Shown in pieces: positions 1-9,538 of a stretch of 64,000 bases of DNA. The DNA is from Rhizophagus irregularis (taxonomy: Eukaryota > Glomeromycota > Glomeromycetes > Glomerales > Glomeraceae): positions 4,402,001 through 4,466,000 of the forward strand of contig NC_089441.1 in the NCBI RefSeq assembly GCF_026210795.1. The letters are read 5' to 3'. Every line of letters starts with the position of its first letter. Position 1 is the first letter of the stretch. The notes under the pieces are model-generated. The model searched no databases. It was not told where the DNA came from and was given only the letters and a program-made list of their open reading frames with translations. Position numbers and translations under genes: made by a program.

Positions 1-1758
1 TAAAAGTTTGTAAAGGGCTAAATTCCGGTAAAATATAAGGACAAGTCCACAAGTGGTCTAAAGTCTCAGGAAAGGAATTACATTGAGGACAAAGCCAATT
101 TGGATTATAAAGATGAGGCTTTCGTCTCTGAAGAGTTGTAAGCGTTGGAAGCATGTCTAAAAGTAGCTTGATACGGAAACCACAAAACTCAGAACGGCCA
201 TTCCGATGAGAGACAAAATGCTTATTGTTATTGAGACAAAATTTGGTGCAAGCCCAGTCAATATCAGAAGTTGAAGAATAGGAGTTAAATCTTGGTAAGA
301 CAGCAAGAGTTAAAAGACTTTTGGCGTCAAAAATATTTCTAATAAATTTCCGGATATTCATATCCACAGGTAAGGAATTAAATTGTAAAATGCAAGGAGC
401 CATCAAATCCAATGGTGGGCAAGAAGAAAGATGTGAATCAGTATGAGCGGCTTTGGCTAATGCATCCACATGATTATTCAAGAGGTCGTCAGCATGAGCA
501 GGAACCTTGATCAAGGTAACATCCAGATTCTTTTGCAACATAATAGTGCGTATGGAGGACCACAAAAGGTGGTTGGATTCTTTAAGCATTCTGGGAATAA
601 AAAAAGCATCCACATATAAAGACCATAAAGAAAGTAATTGAGCACAATCAGTGGCAACAGTAATCTTTGAATTCCGAGGAAGGGAGTCCAATCCGTGCAA
701 TAAAGCAAAAACTTCTGAACGTAAAGCAGAAGGAAAAATGGAAAAGATGATATTATAATGGGATTCCAAAATAAATCCATCAGGATCTATAGCAGTCCAT
801 GCATAAGCCATCGAGGATACCGGATGACTAGGAGGAGAAAGGAAGGAACCATCAATATAAAGGGTAAACACCGAAGAAGGAAGTTGGATATCAGAAATCC
901 TAAGCACTAGTTCATTCGTAGGAGGTAAGCGAACCGGAGCAAAAAGATGAAATAGTAAAAGAGATTTGGCATAGCCTAACGAGGCAGAAAGTGAAACTGA
1001 ACGAGTATCCGCATGTATATAAGTACGAGGTTTCGTAGGATAACGGATCAAACTTGATAACGGAACATAAGAGAAACATCCTTCAGAGGACATCGTTTAA
1101 TCAAAGTCTTAGAGGTAGAGGATCGCGGAATAGCAGAGGCAGCCTTGGCATGCAGTAAATTCAGAAAGTAAATCATCAACCGATGACGCAATCCAATGTG
1201 AAATAAGAGCTTCATTACGTGGAGCAGGATAGGTAGTAATCACACGCCAACGAGGAAAGAGTTAGTATTGCGATTAAAAGAAATAGCCCATTGAGGGTTA
1301 AACCAATAATTTCGACTAATATCTATAAAAGAAATAGAAGCTACGGTATGAGAACTAGGAATTCTAAATTGTTGTAAAATAAAAAAGGAAGGTGAATTAG
1401 GAATAACAATAAGATTAAACAAATAATTAAACCAAGCAGGCACAGATCCTTTGTTTGATACTCGTTTAAGAAAGCGTAAATCTTTCCATGAGAGAAGTCG
1501 AGAGCCACACGGTGTAATCAATTGAGCAAGAAATTGAGTGCAGAAATTTATCCGAACATTTTTCATGGAAGTAAATAAATCTTTTGGTAAAATAGACCGG
1601 AGTGGAATCGCCAGACGTAAATCTTTTCTCGGAGGTCGGAACAGTAAAGACCACGTGATATTTAAACGAGAAGAGAACAATAAAGAATTAAATAAAGAAT
1701 GTGTTCGCAAAGAAAAGGTGTGGGGAAGTTTTGTTGCGTCAATAGTAGAGGGCGACAT
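1..1758 (-). pseudogene. LINE ORF2 C-terminal part: RNase H domain and Cys/His tail, frameshifted
   Basis: Downstream of the RT, translation continues in other frames. Between about 440 and 880 (minus) a complete RNase H signature is visible: first Asp in LYIDGS (near 855), Glu in LRSEVFAL (near 725), Asp in TVATDC (near 655) and the last Asp in NNHVDALAKAA (near 455). After this, at about 25-105, a CPQC...H...C motif follows, as often found at the C-terminus of such ORF2 proteins. The stretch 880-1758 is a linker with no recognised domain. It is readable from 1758 to 1240 in one frame and then changes frame. No single frame spans the region, so it is called a broken part of ORF2. It runs off the window edge. 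Confidence 0.8.
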
Positions 1759-4084
1759 CGCAGTCCAAAAAACCTTGGAGATAAGTAATCATATAATTAG
1801 CAAAGAGCTTATATGAAGGGTGAGAAAAAATTTTCTGCCGTGAAGCCACATGAGATGATAGAAATCGACCAAACGCTTGTTGAATAGAAAAAGGCAACAG
1901 TGTGAAGAGTGTGGAAAGAGGGGTGACTGAGGCCAAACCAGCCTTCTGACGAATAAGAGAAAGCATTGGAGAAACCATGCGATTAATGGTGGATTCTGCA
2001 AATAATGTGGTTTGTAGGCGAAATTCAAGCCTCGGAAGTAGGACAACATTATAAAGATAAGCTATATGTTGTGCTAAAAGCTTTTTAGGACTGAGTAGAG
2101 CGGCCATGTCTTTGACCATGGAAACAGTTTGGTTATGAACAAAACGAGAAGAAGCCGAAAGATTAAACCAAACACCTAAAAACCGAAAAGATGTAGATAA
2201 GGCTAACGCTTTTAAAGTAAGGGTATGAATCGTATTTAAAGAAGATGGAAATAGATCAAATACAATAGTTTGAGAAAATTGTTCAGAAGAAAGAAGGATA
2301 TATTTGGCTGAATTTGCTTGAGTATTATTTAAGGTGTAAAATTCAGCAGTAATGGAAAGGCGATCTTCAATTCCTTGTTTAGATGAAGCAATCAAAGTAG
2401 AGTCATCCATGAATGTAATATGTGAAACAGAAAGATTATGTTGTTCATATTCAATTGGAGAATAATCCAATAATGCAGAAGATTTCAAAATAAAGGGATC
2501 ACAAGCTTCTCGATTAAGTGTGGTAAGTAATGGATCCAAGTATATAACCCATAATAGTGGAGAGATGATTTCACCTTGGTCAATACCAATTCTAACTCTA
2601 TATCCGGAAGTATCACCATGATGTGTAATAATTTTGTTATTACGCCTTGTAAAAAGGTTAATGATAAATTTGATCAATAAAGACGGAATATGCAGACGGA
2701 TTAGAGCCAGTCTAAGCATGTTCAAATCAATTGAGTCAAAGGCCTTAGAAATGTCCTGAGAAACAACCCATAGTTCTTGGTCATCGCTTTTATCAAAGCG
2801 TCGTTGATGAATAATAGCATCAAGCATCTTAATAGGAATGTCGGTGGAACCGCCTGGTAATCCGGCAAAATTACCACCTTGGAGCACTTGATTGTCGGCT
2901 AAGATTTTTGATAGTCGAGTTGTAACGACCTTAACCACACATTTTCGTACTGTTTCCAATAGAGTGATAGGTCGCGTATTCTTCAATTGGGCGTCAAATT
3001 CATGAGGCTTTGGAATGGGATAAACAAGCGCTTCACGCCAATCGGCAGGAATATCTCCATGAATGAGACAAGCATTGGCTAATACAAGGGACAAATTGAA
3101 AGTTTCTCCAGTTAAATGTTTGAGCATCTCATAAGAGATCTTGGAAGGACCAGAGGCTTTATTATTAGGCATAGAATTAAGAGTGTTTTTCCATTCATCG
3201 GCCAGAATAGGAGACATAACCAAGTTATATAAGGACGAATCAATATCTGGAAGAGGAGTATAAGCTCGTTGCCATCGTGGAGGAAATGAATCCGTAGAAG
3301 AATACTGGACCAAAGGAGGAGTGACAACCGATTGGAAGTGTTTAATAGCAGCTTGTTTGATATCTGAAGGATCAGTAAGTAATGTGGGTTTGGAGTCAAT
3401 GACAACCAAAACTCTATCAAGGACAATAGAACGATGTTCTACTGATAGGGCTGAAGAAATAAAAGAGCCCGGGGATGTAGAGAAATGTTCATCTCTTAGA
3501 GCAGTATAATATTCAATGGAATCTACACGATGCTGATGAAATTGTGTGGAAAGATAAGCTGAGACCAAAGCTTTTTGTGAACGTAAAAATTTGACAAAAG
3601 TTGGAAGCGGTGTTGTACTATAAGAAGGTATAGTATAATCTGTTAAAAGAGACTTAAGGAGGATTAATTGGGTTGGTAAAGAATTAATCATTTGTAAAAT
3701 TTGAGCAGGACGACCAGGCCTAGATGTGGTCAATTTAAACAATAATCTATCCAAGAATTTGTTGATAGCAATAAGCATGGTAAGCTCGGGAGGATATTTA
3801 TGGTGATGAGTGTTGGATACATGTTGGAATGGTAAAGAATCAATGGCACCACCAAGAATAGAACGTTTAAGAGCGTGCCAAAGTTTGTCCAATGAAAGAG
3901 CTGAAAGTGAAGATACTGAAGGGTGGTGTGTGGTCAAATATAACTCAAGACGTGAGTTAACTTCATTGGAAAATTTATCCCAAGTGTCATCTTTCAAATT
4001 TTTGTAAAGAAAGATGGTGCGTTGTTCGCTTTTCTGCTTTAATCGAGCTTTAGATAAAATAGCGAAAGCATGAGCTAAAATCAA
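1739..4084 (-). CDS. LINE reverse transcriptase (ORF2 central part)
   Basis: This 781-codon uninterrupted frame holds all core RT motifs in order: NKASGPSKISYEMLKHL, RPITLLETVRKCVVK, DISKAFDSIDLNMLRLAL (first catalytic Asp), GIDQGEIISPLLW, the FMDD catalytic box in ITFMDDSTLIAS (YxDD variant) and a downstream LGVWFNLS block. It would copy element RNA at the chromosomal nick (target-primed reverse transcription). The Met at 4084 is not a natural start. The frame is joined to the endonuclease frame, which overlaps it by 35 bp, and to the RNase H frame at 1739-1758. These breaks are either decay or programmed shifts, and decay is more likely given the other breaks. The intact catalytic core suggests the copy is not very old. 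Confidence 0.9.
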   Translation of the reverse strand: MILAHAFAILSKARLKQKSEQRTIFLYKNLKDDTWDKFSNEVNSRLELYLTTHHPSVSSLSALSLDKLWHALKRSILGGAIDSLPFQHVSNTHHHKYPPELTMLIAINKFLDRLLFKLTTSRPGRPAQILQMINSLPTQLILLKSLLTDYTIPSYSTTPLPTFVKFLRSQKALVSAYLSTQFHQHRVDSIEYYTALRDEHFSTSPGSFISSALSVEHRSIVLDRVLVVIDSKPTLLTDPSDIKQAAIKHFQSVVTPPLVQYSSTDSFPPRWQRAYTPLPDIDSSLYNLVMSPILADEWKNTLNSMPNNKASGPSKISYEMLKHLTGETFNLSLVLANACLIHGDIPADWREALVYPIPKPHEFDAQLKNTRPITLLETVRKCVVKVVTTRLSKILADNQVLQGGNFAGLPGGSTDIPIKMLDAIIHQRRFDKSDDQELWVVSQDISKAFDSIDLNMLRLALIRLHIPSLLIKFIINLFTRRNNKIITHHGDTSGYRVRIGIDQGEIISPLLWVIYLDPLLTTLNREACDPFILKSSALLDYSPIEYEQHNLSVSHITFMDDSTLIASSKQGIEDRLSITAEFYTLNNTQANSAKYILLSSEQFSQTIVFDLFPSSLNTIHTLTLKALALSTSFRFLGVWFNLSASSRFVHNQTVSMVKDMAALLSPKKLLAQHIAYLYNVVLLPRLEFRLQTTLFAESTINRMVSPMLSLIRQKAGLASVTPLSTLFTLLPFSIQQAFGRFLSSHVASRQKIFSHPSYKLFANYMITYLQGFLDCDVALYY

Positions 4085-4800
4085 AGGCCGTTATAAGTGC
4101 ACGGTGATCAGTAAATTGATTATCATTCAGCTTAGGACAAGTTTCAACTTGAGAAAAAAGACCAGGAGCAGGGAATCCAGGGGATGACCAGATATAATCA
4201 AGTCTTGAAGAACCATTCTGGTGATAAAAGGTAGGACTAAGACCTGAAGTTGATGAAATATGGGATTGATGATCCGTGAAATATCGAGAAGAAAGTGATC
4301 GTAAAATTTTTAAATGATGTTGAGGAAGATGTGAATGTGAAATTTCATCTGCATTAAAATCACCAAGGATGACTACGTGATAGTTATTAGAACGGGCTTT
4401 ATCAAGCCATAAATTAAGTTGTGCAAAAATAGCATCTCGTTCTTTATAATGAATAGAATGATAAGGAGGAATATAAATAGAGATAATAGAAATTTTTGTC
4501 TGATGAAAGAAAAGATCTAATTTTAAAAGACGACCTTTCCAGGGATCAATCTTCTGAACATGTTTATGTAAAGGATGACGAAGTAAGAGACCAACACCAT
4601 CATGTGGTCGGGAATTAGAAGGGGAAGGAGCCCAATAGGACTTAAAATTATATAAGGAATGTTCATTTTGATAAATAAATTTAGCACCAGAAGAAGTAAG
4701 GCGAGTATCGTTTAAAGATAAAACGCCAAAGGAAGAATGCAAAAAATAATTTAACAAATGCAATTGTCGGACGGGGGAACACAAACCATTAACATTGATT
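4050..4800 (-). CDS. LINE AP-type endonuclease (ORF2 N-terminal part)
   Basis: The frame carries the endonuclease/exonuclease/phosphatase fold: QINVNGL at its upstream end (just before the first Met at 4784), LNDTRL, a VVILGDFNADE block, SRLDYIWSS and the terminal FTDHRALI histidine motif. In LINEs this domain nicks target DNA to prime reverse transcription. The frame ends at 4050, just past the DHR motif, and the RT frame takes over after a one-base phase change near 4070. The start shown is the first codon of the conserved block. No convincing initiator was chosen, since the upstream part is frameshifted. Confidence 0.85.
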
Positions 4801-5022
4801 TGTCCAAAATTAATAAGAGGAGAAGAAAAAGAAGGAGAAGAAAATTTATTAGAACTATTATTATTAAGTATCGCACTATTAGGGGGTGAAATCCCTGTAA
4901 TACACCCGATACAGATTGGTGTTCAATCATTGGAAGGGGAGGGTTTTGAGGGAGAGAAGGAGTCCAATTTTTCCATAATCGAACCAAGTTGGGCAGAAAG
5001 ATTCTTTTGTGTATTGGTGACA

Positions 5023-5941
5023 TTAAAAATTTCCGATTGCAAACGAAGTGTCGCGCGGGGCGACGATTAGTAGGTCGGGAGATAGGTAAAGGGACGTGTC
5101 TTCTTGATAGAACGAGTTAGGATCCAGAGCTGAGAAGGAAGCATCAGGGGAAACGTCCATAAGAGAAGAAGAGGTATTGGGAGGAAGATTGAATCCAGAA
5201 TTCATGACTCGGGTTGGAGCATCATCCCATCCATTATTAAAAGAATGAGTATAATTTTCATGATCATCCCGAGGCGAATGCAATTCAGAGTCGCCAGGGG
5301 TGTCATAATTCATCATTGATTCCAGCTCAGATAGTCTATATTCATGAGCCGTAATAGTGTCATTCATCCAAGAGACTGTTTCCTCTAGAGTGTGGAGGGT
5401 GGTAGCGATCTCTTTGATTTGCGCCTTTAATTCATCAACAACATGTTGAGGAAGCGTAGGGGCAGGATTGTCAGATGAAGAAGTAGGGTGTATAGAACTG
5501 ATAGGATGAGGTCTGTGTGGAGGTTGGGCAGAACCGAAGAATTATCGTTGTCTTCTTGGAATTATTATTATTATTGTTGGTTCTGTTATTACTTCGTGAA
5601 GTGTTGGGACGAGAAGTGTTATTAATGTTGTTGTTGTTGTCGGAACGGAATGAAGAGGAATTATTATTGCGGGATCTAGAGTTGGAACGCGATCTTGAAC
5701 GGGAATTGGAATTGTCACGTGATTGGCGCGAATCCTGAATACCACGTTTAGGTCCAGCATTGAAACGAGAATAAAGCTTGTTGAGGCGATCGTCCACTTT
5801 CCATGCGGGACGAGGATTGCATACAGAGGGAGAACATCCAGGACGCCCACAAACATGGCATAAAGTTTGTGCTTCATTGGGAGGATGCCATGTTAATCCT
5901 TTGCCGCGGAAAGCCACAGTCATTTCTTTGGCAAGCTTCAA
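5023..5941 (-). pseudogene. LINE ORF1 C-terminal part with Cys-rich zinc knuckle and Asn/Ser/Arg repeats
   Basis: The frame 5471-5941 has the spacing C-x2-C-x4-C-x4-C (CHVCGRPGCSPSVC), a zinc-knuckle-like motif in which the usual His is replaced by Cys. It is followed by a long low-complexity tract rich in Arg, Ser and Asn (about 5540-5740), typical of an RNA-binding nucleoprotein tail. A second frame at 5023-5367 begins MNDTITAHEYRLSELESMM and is rich in acidic and Ser residues. It probably belongs to the same ORF1 or to the ORF1/ORF2 junction. The frames do not join, so the gene is considered broken. The nucleic-acid-chaperone role is inferred from LINE ORF1 proteins. Confidence 0.7.
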
Positions 5942-7042
5942 GAGATTCGAACGAGGAGAAATTCAAATACACATAGGGTTTAGGCTTGTATGAGCTGATA
6001 GACAAAGGAACGTTAAGAGCCTTAGCGTTAACTTGCGTAGCAATTTCTATCAGATCAGCTTCTTTAATATTTTTGGGGATGCCGGCAAGGATAGCAACAT
6101 GTTCTCTGCGGCTATCACGTTGGGATTTCGAATAAGACGCCGGGCAGACGCGTAAAGAATTACCAAGGCAAATGATCGCCCAAATATCATGAAATTGGGT
6201 AATTGCGTCGCGGAGGAAAACTGGATATGTCCATTGTAGTAATGCTTACGAGGAGTAAGTTTGCACTTGATTACAGTGCCATATCGGGAAAAGGCCTGAC
6301 GGACTTGAGTCGCCGGTAAGGAAAAGTGGGATATCGATAAGAAACAAAGGAAACCGCTTCGTCATTGAGTTTGGCGTCTGCAGGGAATAATGAATAAAGG
6401 CTAAATTGAGAAGATCAACACGTGGTGAACTGACGCAATCGGTATAATCGTGTTGATCATTAAAGAAGACAAGGATTTTTTTATTATCGCCTGATCCATC
6501 GCAGCGTGCACGGGCGCCATAAAAGGAATAGCGGGAGAGTGAGCAATCCACTTCGTCACACATGGAGCGATTGGTGGTGAATTTAGTTGTGAACGCGTCA
6601 GGTGCGTCGCGTAAATATGCCGCAGCATAATAACGAGAAGGAGCAGATTTAATAGCGGCAGCATTACCATCGGGAGATGGTCGCCGTTCAGGGACATCAA
6701 AGGCGACAGCTTTGCCTTTACCACTGGTGTTAGAGGGAGCATGGATAGAAGCGTCAACAGTTTCAACAGGAGTGGTAGTATTTTGAGGAGATGTAAGCAC
6801 TTGGATTTTGTTGATAGGAAGACCTGAGGGAGCGGTAGAAATAAGGTTGGGAGGCGAAGCAGAAGGTGAAGTTATATCGAACATTCGTAGGCGTCATCGG
6901 AGACAACGCGTGAACGTTTGTTAGGCGCGCCAGCGGTAGTCGTGGGAGACAAAGGTCGGTCTCCAGAGGGAGTAGAAGTAATAGGACGCGGTGGCGGTGG
7001 AATATCCGGGTTAATAACAGAAGGAGCTGGAGGTGTAGTCAT
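5942..7042 (-). pseudogene. LINE ORF1 N-terminal part, frameshifted
   Basis: The first Met is at 7042 and opens a Pro/Thr-rich stretch (MTTPPAPSVINPDIPPPPRP) that stops at 6872. The next frame, 6884-6246, overlaps by 13 bp and continues with a Ser/Pro-rich segment and a more ordered block (about 6420-6640) ending near NLAFIHYSL. A further phase change near 6250 leads to a readable segment down to about 6010. No known domain was recognised in the ordered block. By position it corresponds to the RNA-binding region of LINE ORF1 proteins. Three or more breaks make a functional product unlikely. Confidence 0.65.
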
Positions 7043-7184
7043 AGTTTAAAGCTCAGTAAAGAGGAAAGCAACTGTGGAAAAATTAGTATTGTGAACGAGC
7101 ACTTAGAAATTTTCGAACGAAAATTTCAAAAATAAATTTTTATTAGTATTTTCAAAAATTCAGGAAAGAGTTGCGATGATCCTC

Positions 7185-8109
7185 TATATTTGGTGATTAT
7201 AAAGAGATGTGACTATATAAAAAATTTCTTATATTTGTATAACATAATTCCGGCCAAAAATTAACATAATTTTAGCCAGAATTATACTTAAAACTTTATT
7301 GTATCGTAACTTCGCCAATATTAATCGTAGAGAGATGATCTTACCGCCATTCGATTCGTCTTGATGAGACGGTTCTAATGGTATAAAATACGTCGAAATC
7401 CAATCACTAGATTAATTTCCGAAATTAAAAAAATATTAATGGTTTTTGTGTAATAACTCTGTCAATATTGATCCTAGAAAGACGATCTTACTACCATTCG
7501 ATTCGTCCTGATGAGACGAATCTAATGGTATATGATACATCGAAATCCAATCACTAGATCAATTTCCGAAATTAAAAAAATATTAAATGGTTTTTAAGTA
7601 ATAACTCCGTCAATATTGATCACAGAGAGATGAGCTTACCACCATTCGATTCGTCTCGATGAGGCGATTCCAACGAGCTATAAATCGTCTTTTTACAATC
7701 ACTAGGTACCGAGAAATCTAGCAAAAATGTTAAATGGCGCAGTAAACGTAAATCAAGAAATATTATAATGCCGATGTTTAACATTTTGTTGAATAACTCG
7801 TCAGCCAGTGATCGGAAAAGGATAAAACTACCACCATTCGATTCGTCTCAGTGAGACGATTCTAACAAGCTATGATACATCTTTGTACGATTATTAGATG
7901 CCAAGTTATTTAATATATTCTTTATATAACTGTGATTATAAACGGTTCTTTTTAATATAAGATTTTTGAGGATAGGTGTGATAGTGACTATAGATAGTTT
8001 GTGACTATATAGGATAGATTTTAATAATAAAGTGTTTTGAACATTCAACTGGTGTGACTATATAGTAGAATGTGACTATAACGGGAGTGACTATAGAGGG
8101 AGTTGACTG
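7185..8109. mobile_element. Mariner/Tigger-like non-autonomous element, copy 1 (left end missing)
   Basis: It is nearly identical to 32714-34664 once that copy's 990 bp insertion is removed. The right terminus (GAGTTGACTGTA read inward as TACAGTCAACTC) ends at 8109-8111 with a TA. The left terminal repeat is missing and LINE sequence abuts instead. Inside are four spaced copies (about 7341, 7487, 7635 and 7827) of a hairpin module built on ATTCGTCT...AGACGA. No transposase is encoded. A short minus-strand frame at 7848-8048 is an accidental reading of the repeat, since it recurs in copy 2. Confidence 0.75.
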
Positions 8110-8416
8110 TACTGTATTTCTTTTGCCGAATAATCTTGATAGAGATAACTTTACCCTAGGCTTCCAGGTGACGTAGCAAATCAACATTTTTTCAGGTCAA
8201 AGAAACATCATATATTATGATATCATTGATATTGGCTAAAGCCAATCCTGTTAGTTGATATTCTATTATTATATAGTACATCACTTCTTTTTCTGTATCT
8301 TTGACATTTTTAGTCTTTTTCTCTCTTATTACAGGTATTGGTTTTAATTTAGAAACAGATCTGCTCGCTTTTAAGTCTTCAAGTAAGATTACTTTATAAG
8401 AAAAACTTTTTATGAT

Positions 8417-8644
8417 TCAGAGAGGCTTTATTGATAAAAAAATCAGCTGTCTCAGCTTTCTGTTTAAGCTTTTTATTCTTCTTATATTTTCATCTAGAAG
8501 CGTTTGAAATGGTGTAATTATTACCGTTATGAGAGGTTGTACTTGTTGTGATTGGTGTGATGTGTTATCAGAAATTACTATATCTAGTGAGTCTAAGTCA
8601 TCATCAGCTGAATTTGTATCATCATGATCCAGTGTAAAACTCAT
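8417..8644 (-). CDS. Short acidic hypothetical reading frame
   Basis: This is a 75-codon frame starting MSFTLDHDDTNSADDDLD, acidic at the N-terminus and basic near residues 55-68. I do not recognise it. It lies just downstream of another coding-like stretch (8675-8925) on the same strand, in a different frame and separated by a stop, so both may be remnants of one former gene. There is no promoter or splice evidence. Confidence 0.25.
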   Translation of the reverse strand: MSFTLDHDDTNSADDDLDSLDIVISDNTSHQSQQVQPLITVIITPFQTLLDENIRRIKSLNRKLRQLIFLSIKPL

Positions 8645-8674
8645 GTCATTCTTTTTATCTATTAGTCTGCTTTA

Positions 8675-8925
8675 TTAATCCTGTTCCTGCTGAAAAGTTT
8701 CAGCAATTTTTGGGTAAACACGTTGAAAGGCTGTAGCAGCAGCACCAATAGAAAAATCTTTAAAGAATGACAAAATATTAGCAAAAATGTTTATTTTGTT
8801 ATTTTCACTAGTACTGGAATTAGCAGAGATTGAAGTTTGGTATTGGTCCTGTAAAAGAGTTTTCAGTATAGCACCAAAGTTTTCTTGTAAAATATCTAAC
8901 GTTACTGATTTATATAGAAGAACTT
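8675..8925 (-). pseudogene. Coding-like remnant, unknown protein C-terminus
   Basis: On the minus strand, a frame without an initiator reads about 80 codons to a stop at 8675. It has helical-looking segments (ILQENFGAILKTLLQDQ; FFKDFSIGAAATAFQRVY) and ends KIAETFQQEQD. Amino-acid composition looks like real protein, unlike the flanking AT-rich DNA. No upstream exon was found. The family is unknown. Confidence 0.3.
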
Positions 8926-9122
8926 TTACTTTTTTTTGATAAAAAATTTATGATTACATTTAATACTGACATAGTTGTGAAGTTAAAGTATTGAACTCTT
9001 TAAAAATAGTTTTTATTTCTTGCTTGTGTTAACTTTTCCTAAGTACTTTCATTGAAAAACTACATCTGCTTTCTGTGTAAAATTTTGGAAATGAGATCTA
9101 CAAGAAAAAGTTCTCATTATAT

Positions 9123-9538
9123 CACAGGTCGAAAAGTGAAAAATCGGGCGATTAATCGATCGTCAATGGGCGTTTGCTAACTTTTGACCCAGTGATCAGA
9201 AAGAATGAAATATAGCTCATTGGAATCGTCTCAACAAGATAAATCCAATGGTAGTAAAATCGCATTTCTAGGATTAATAGTTAATAATAAAAAATTAAAT
9301 AAAATATAAATGATATATTTTTATTTTTATATTTACTTAATTTCTCATCAAGTATTAATTCTAGAAATGCGATTTTACTACCATTGGATTCGTTTTGTTG
9401 AGACGATTTCCAATGGTATATTTCATCTTTTTCTGATTATTGGGTCGAAAAGTTGCAAACTGCCTGATTATTGACGATATTTGACAAAAATGCCGATTGG
9501 ATAATTCGATGTTATGATTTTTCACTTTTCGACCTGTG
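9123..9538. mobile_element. Foldback/MITE element, 416 bp
   Basis: Terminal inverted repeats of about 23 bp begin CACAGGTCGAAAAGTGAAAA at the left and are exactly mirrored at 9516-9538. The inversion continues imperfectly into the interior, where the module GATTCGT...GAGACGA flanked by CCATTGG and TAGTAAAATCGCATTTC appears once in each orientation (about 9213-9270 and 9365-9420). The whole unit could fold on itself. It is flanked by TAT on both sides, compatible with a TA-type target. No coding capacity was seen. Confidence 0.75.

Larger units (their letters stand above)
1..7184 (-). mobile_element. LINE (non-LTR) retrotransposon, Tad/I-like, damaged, 3' end outside window
   Basis: Reading the minus strand from about 7042 toward 1, the region encodes in order a proline-rich ORF1 with a Cys-rich zinc knuckle, an AP-type endonuclease, a reverse transcriptase, an RNase H and a C-terminal Cys/His motif. 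This order is that of fungal LINEs with ORF1 plus an EN-RT-RH ORF2. The frame is broken at several points (around 6880, 6250, 5470, 5020, 4070 and 1750), so the copy is probably dead, although the RT frame is long and clean. The 3' end and any A-tail lie beyond the left edge. The 5' boundary is set at 7184, because from 7185 the sequence matches another repeat (copy at 32714-34664). Base composition is less AT-rich than the neighbourhood. The clade assignment is a guess. Confidence 0.9.

Noticed and set aside
511-780. 89-codon hydrophobic minus-strand frame at the left end
   Set aside because: Wrong frame of the LINE RNase H domain, whose catalytic residues read in another frame.
7848-8048. 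66-codon minus-strand frame, with a near-identical partner at 34403-34603
   Set aside because: Both lie in the right part of the mariner-like repeat; conservation reflects the repeat, not a protein.
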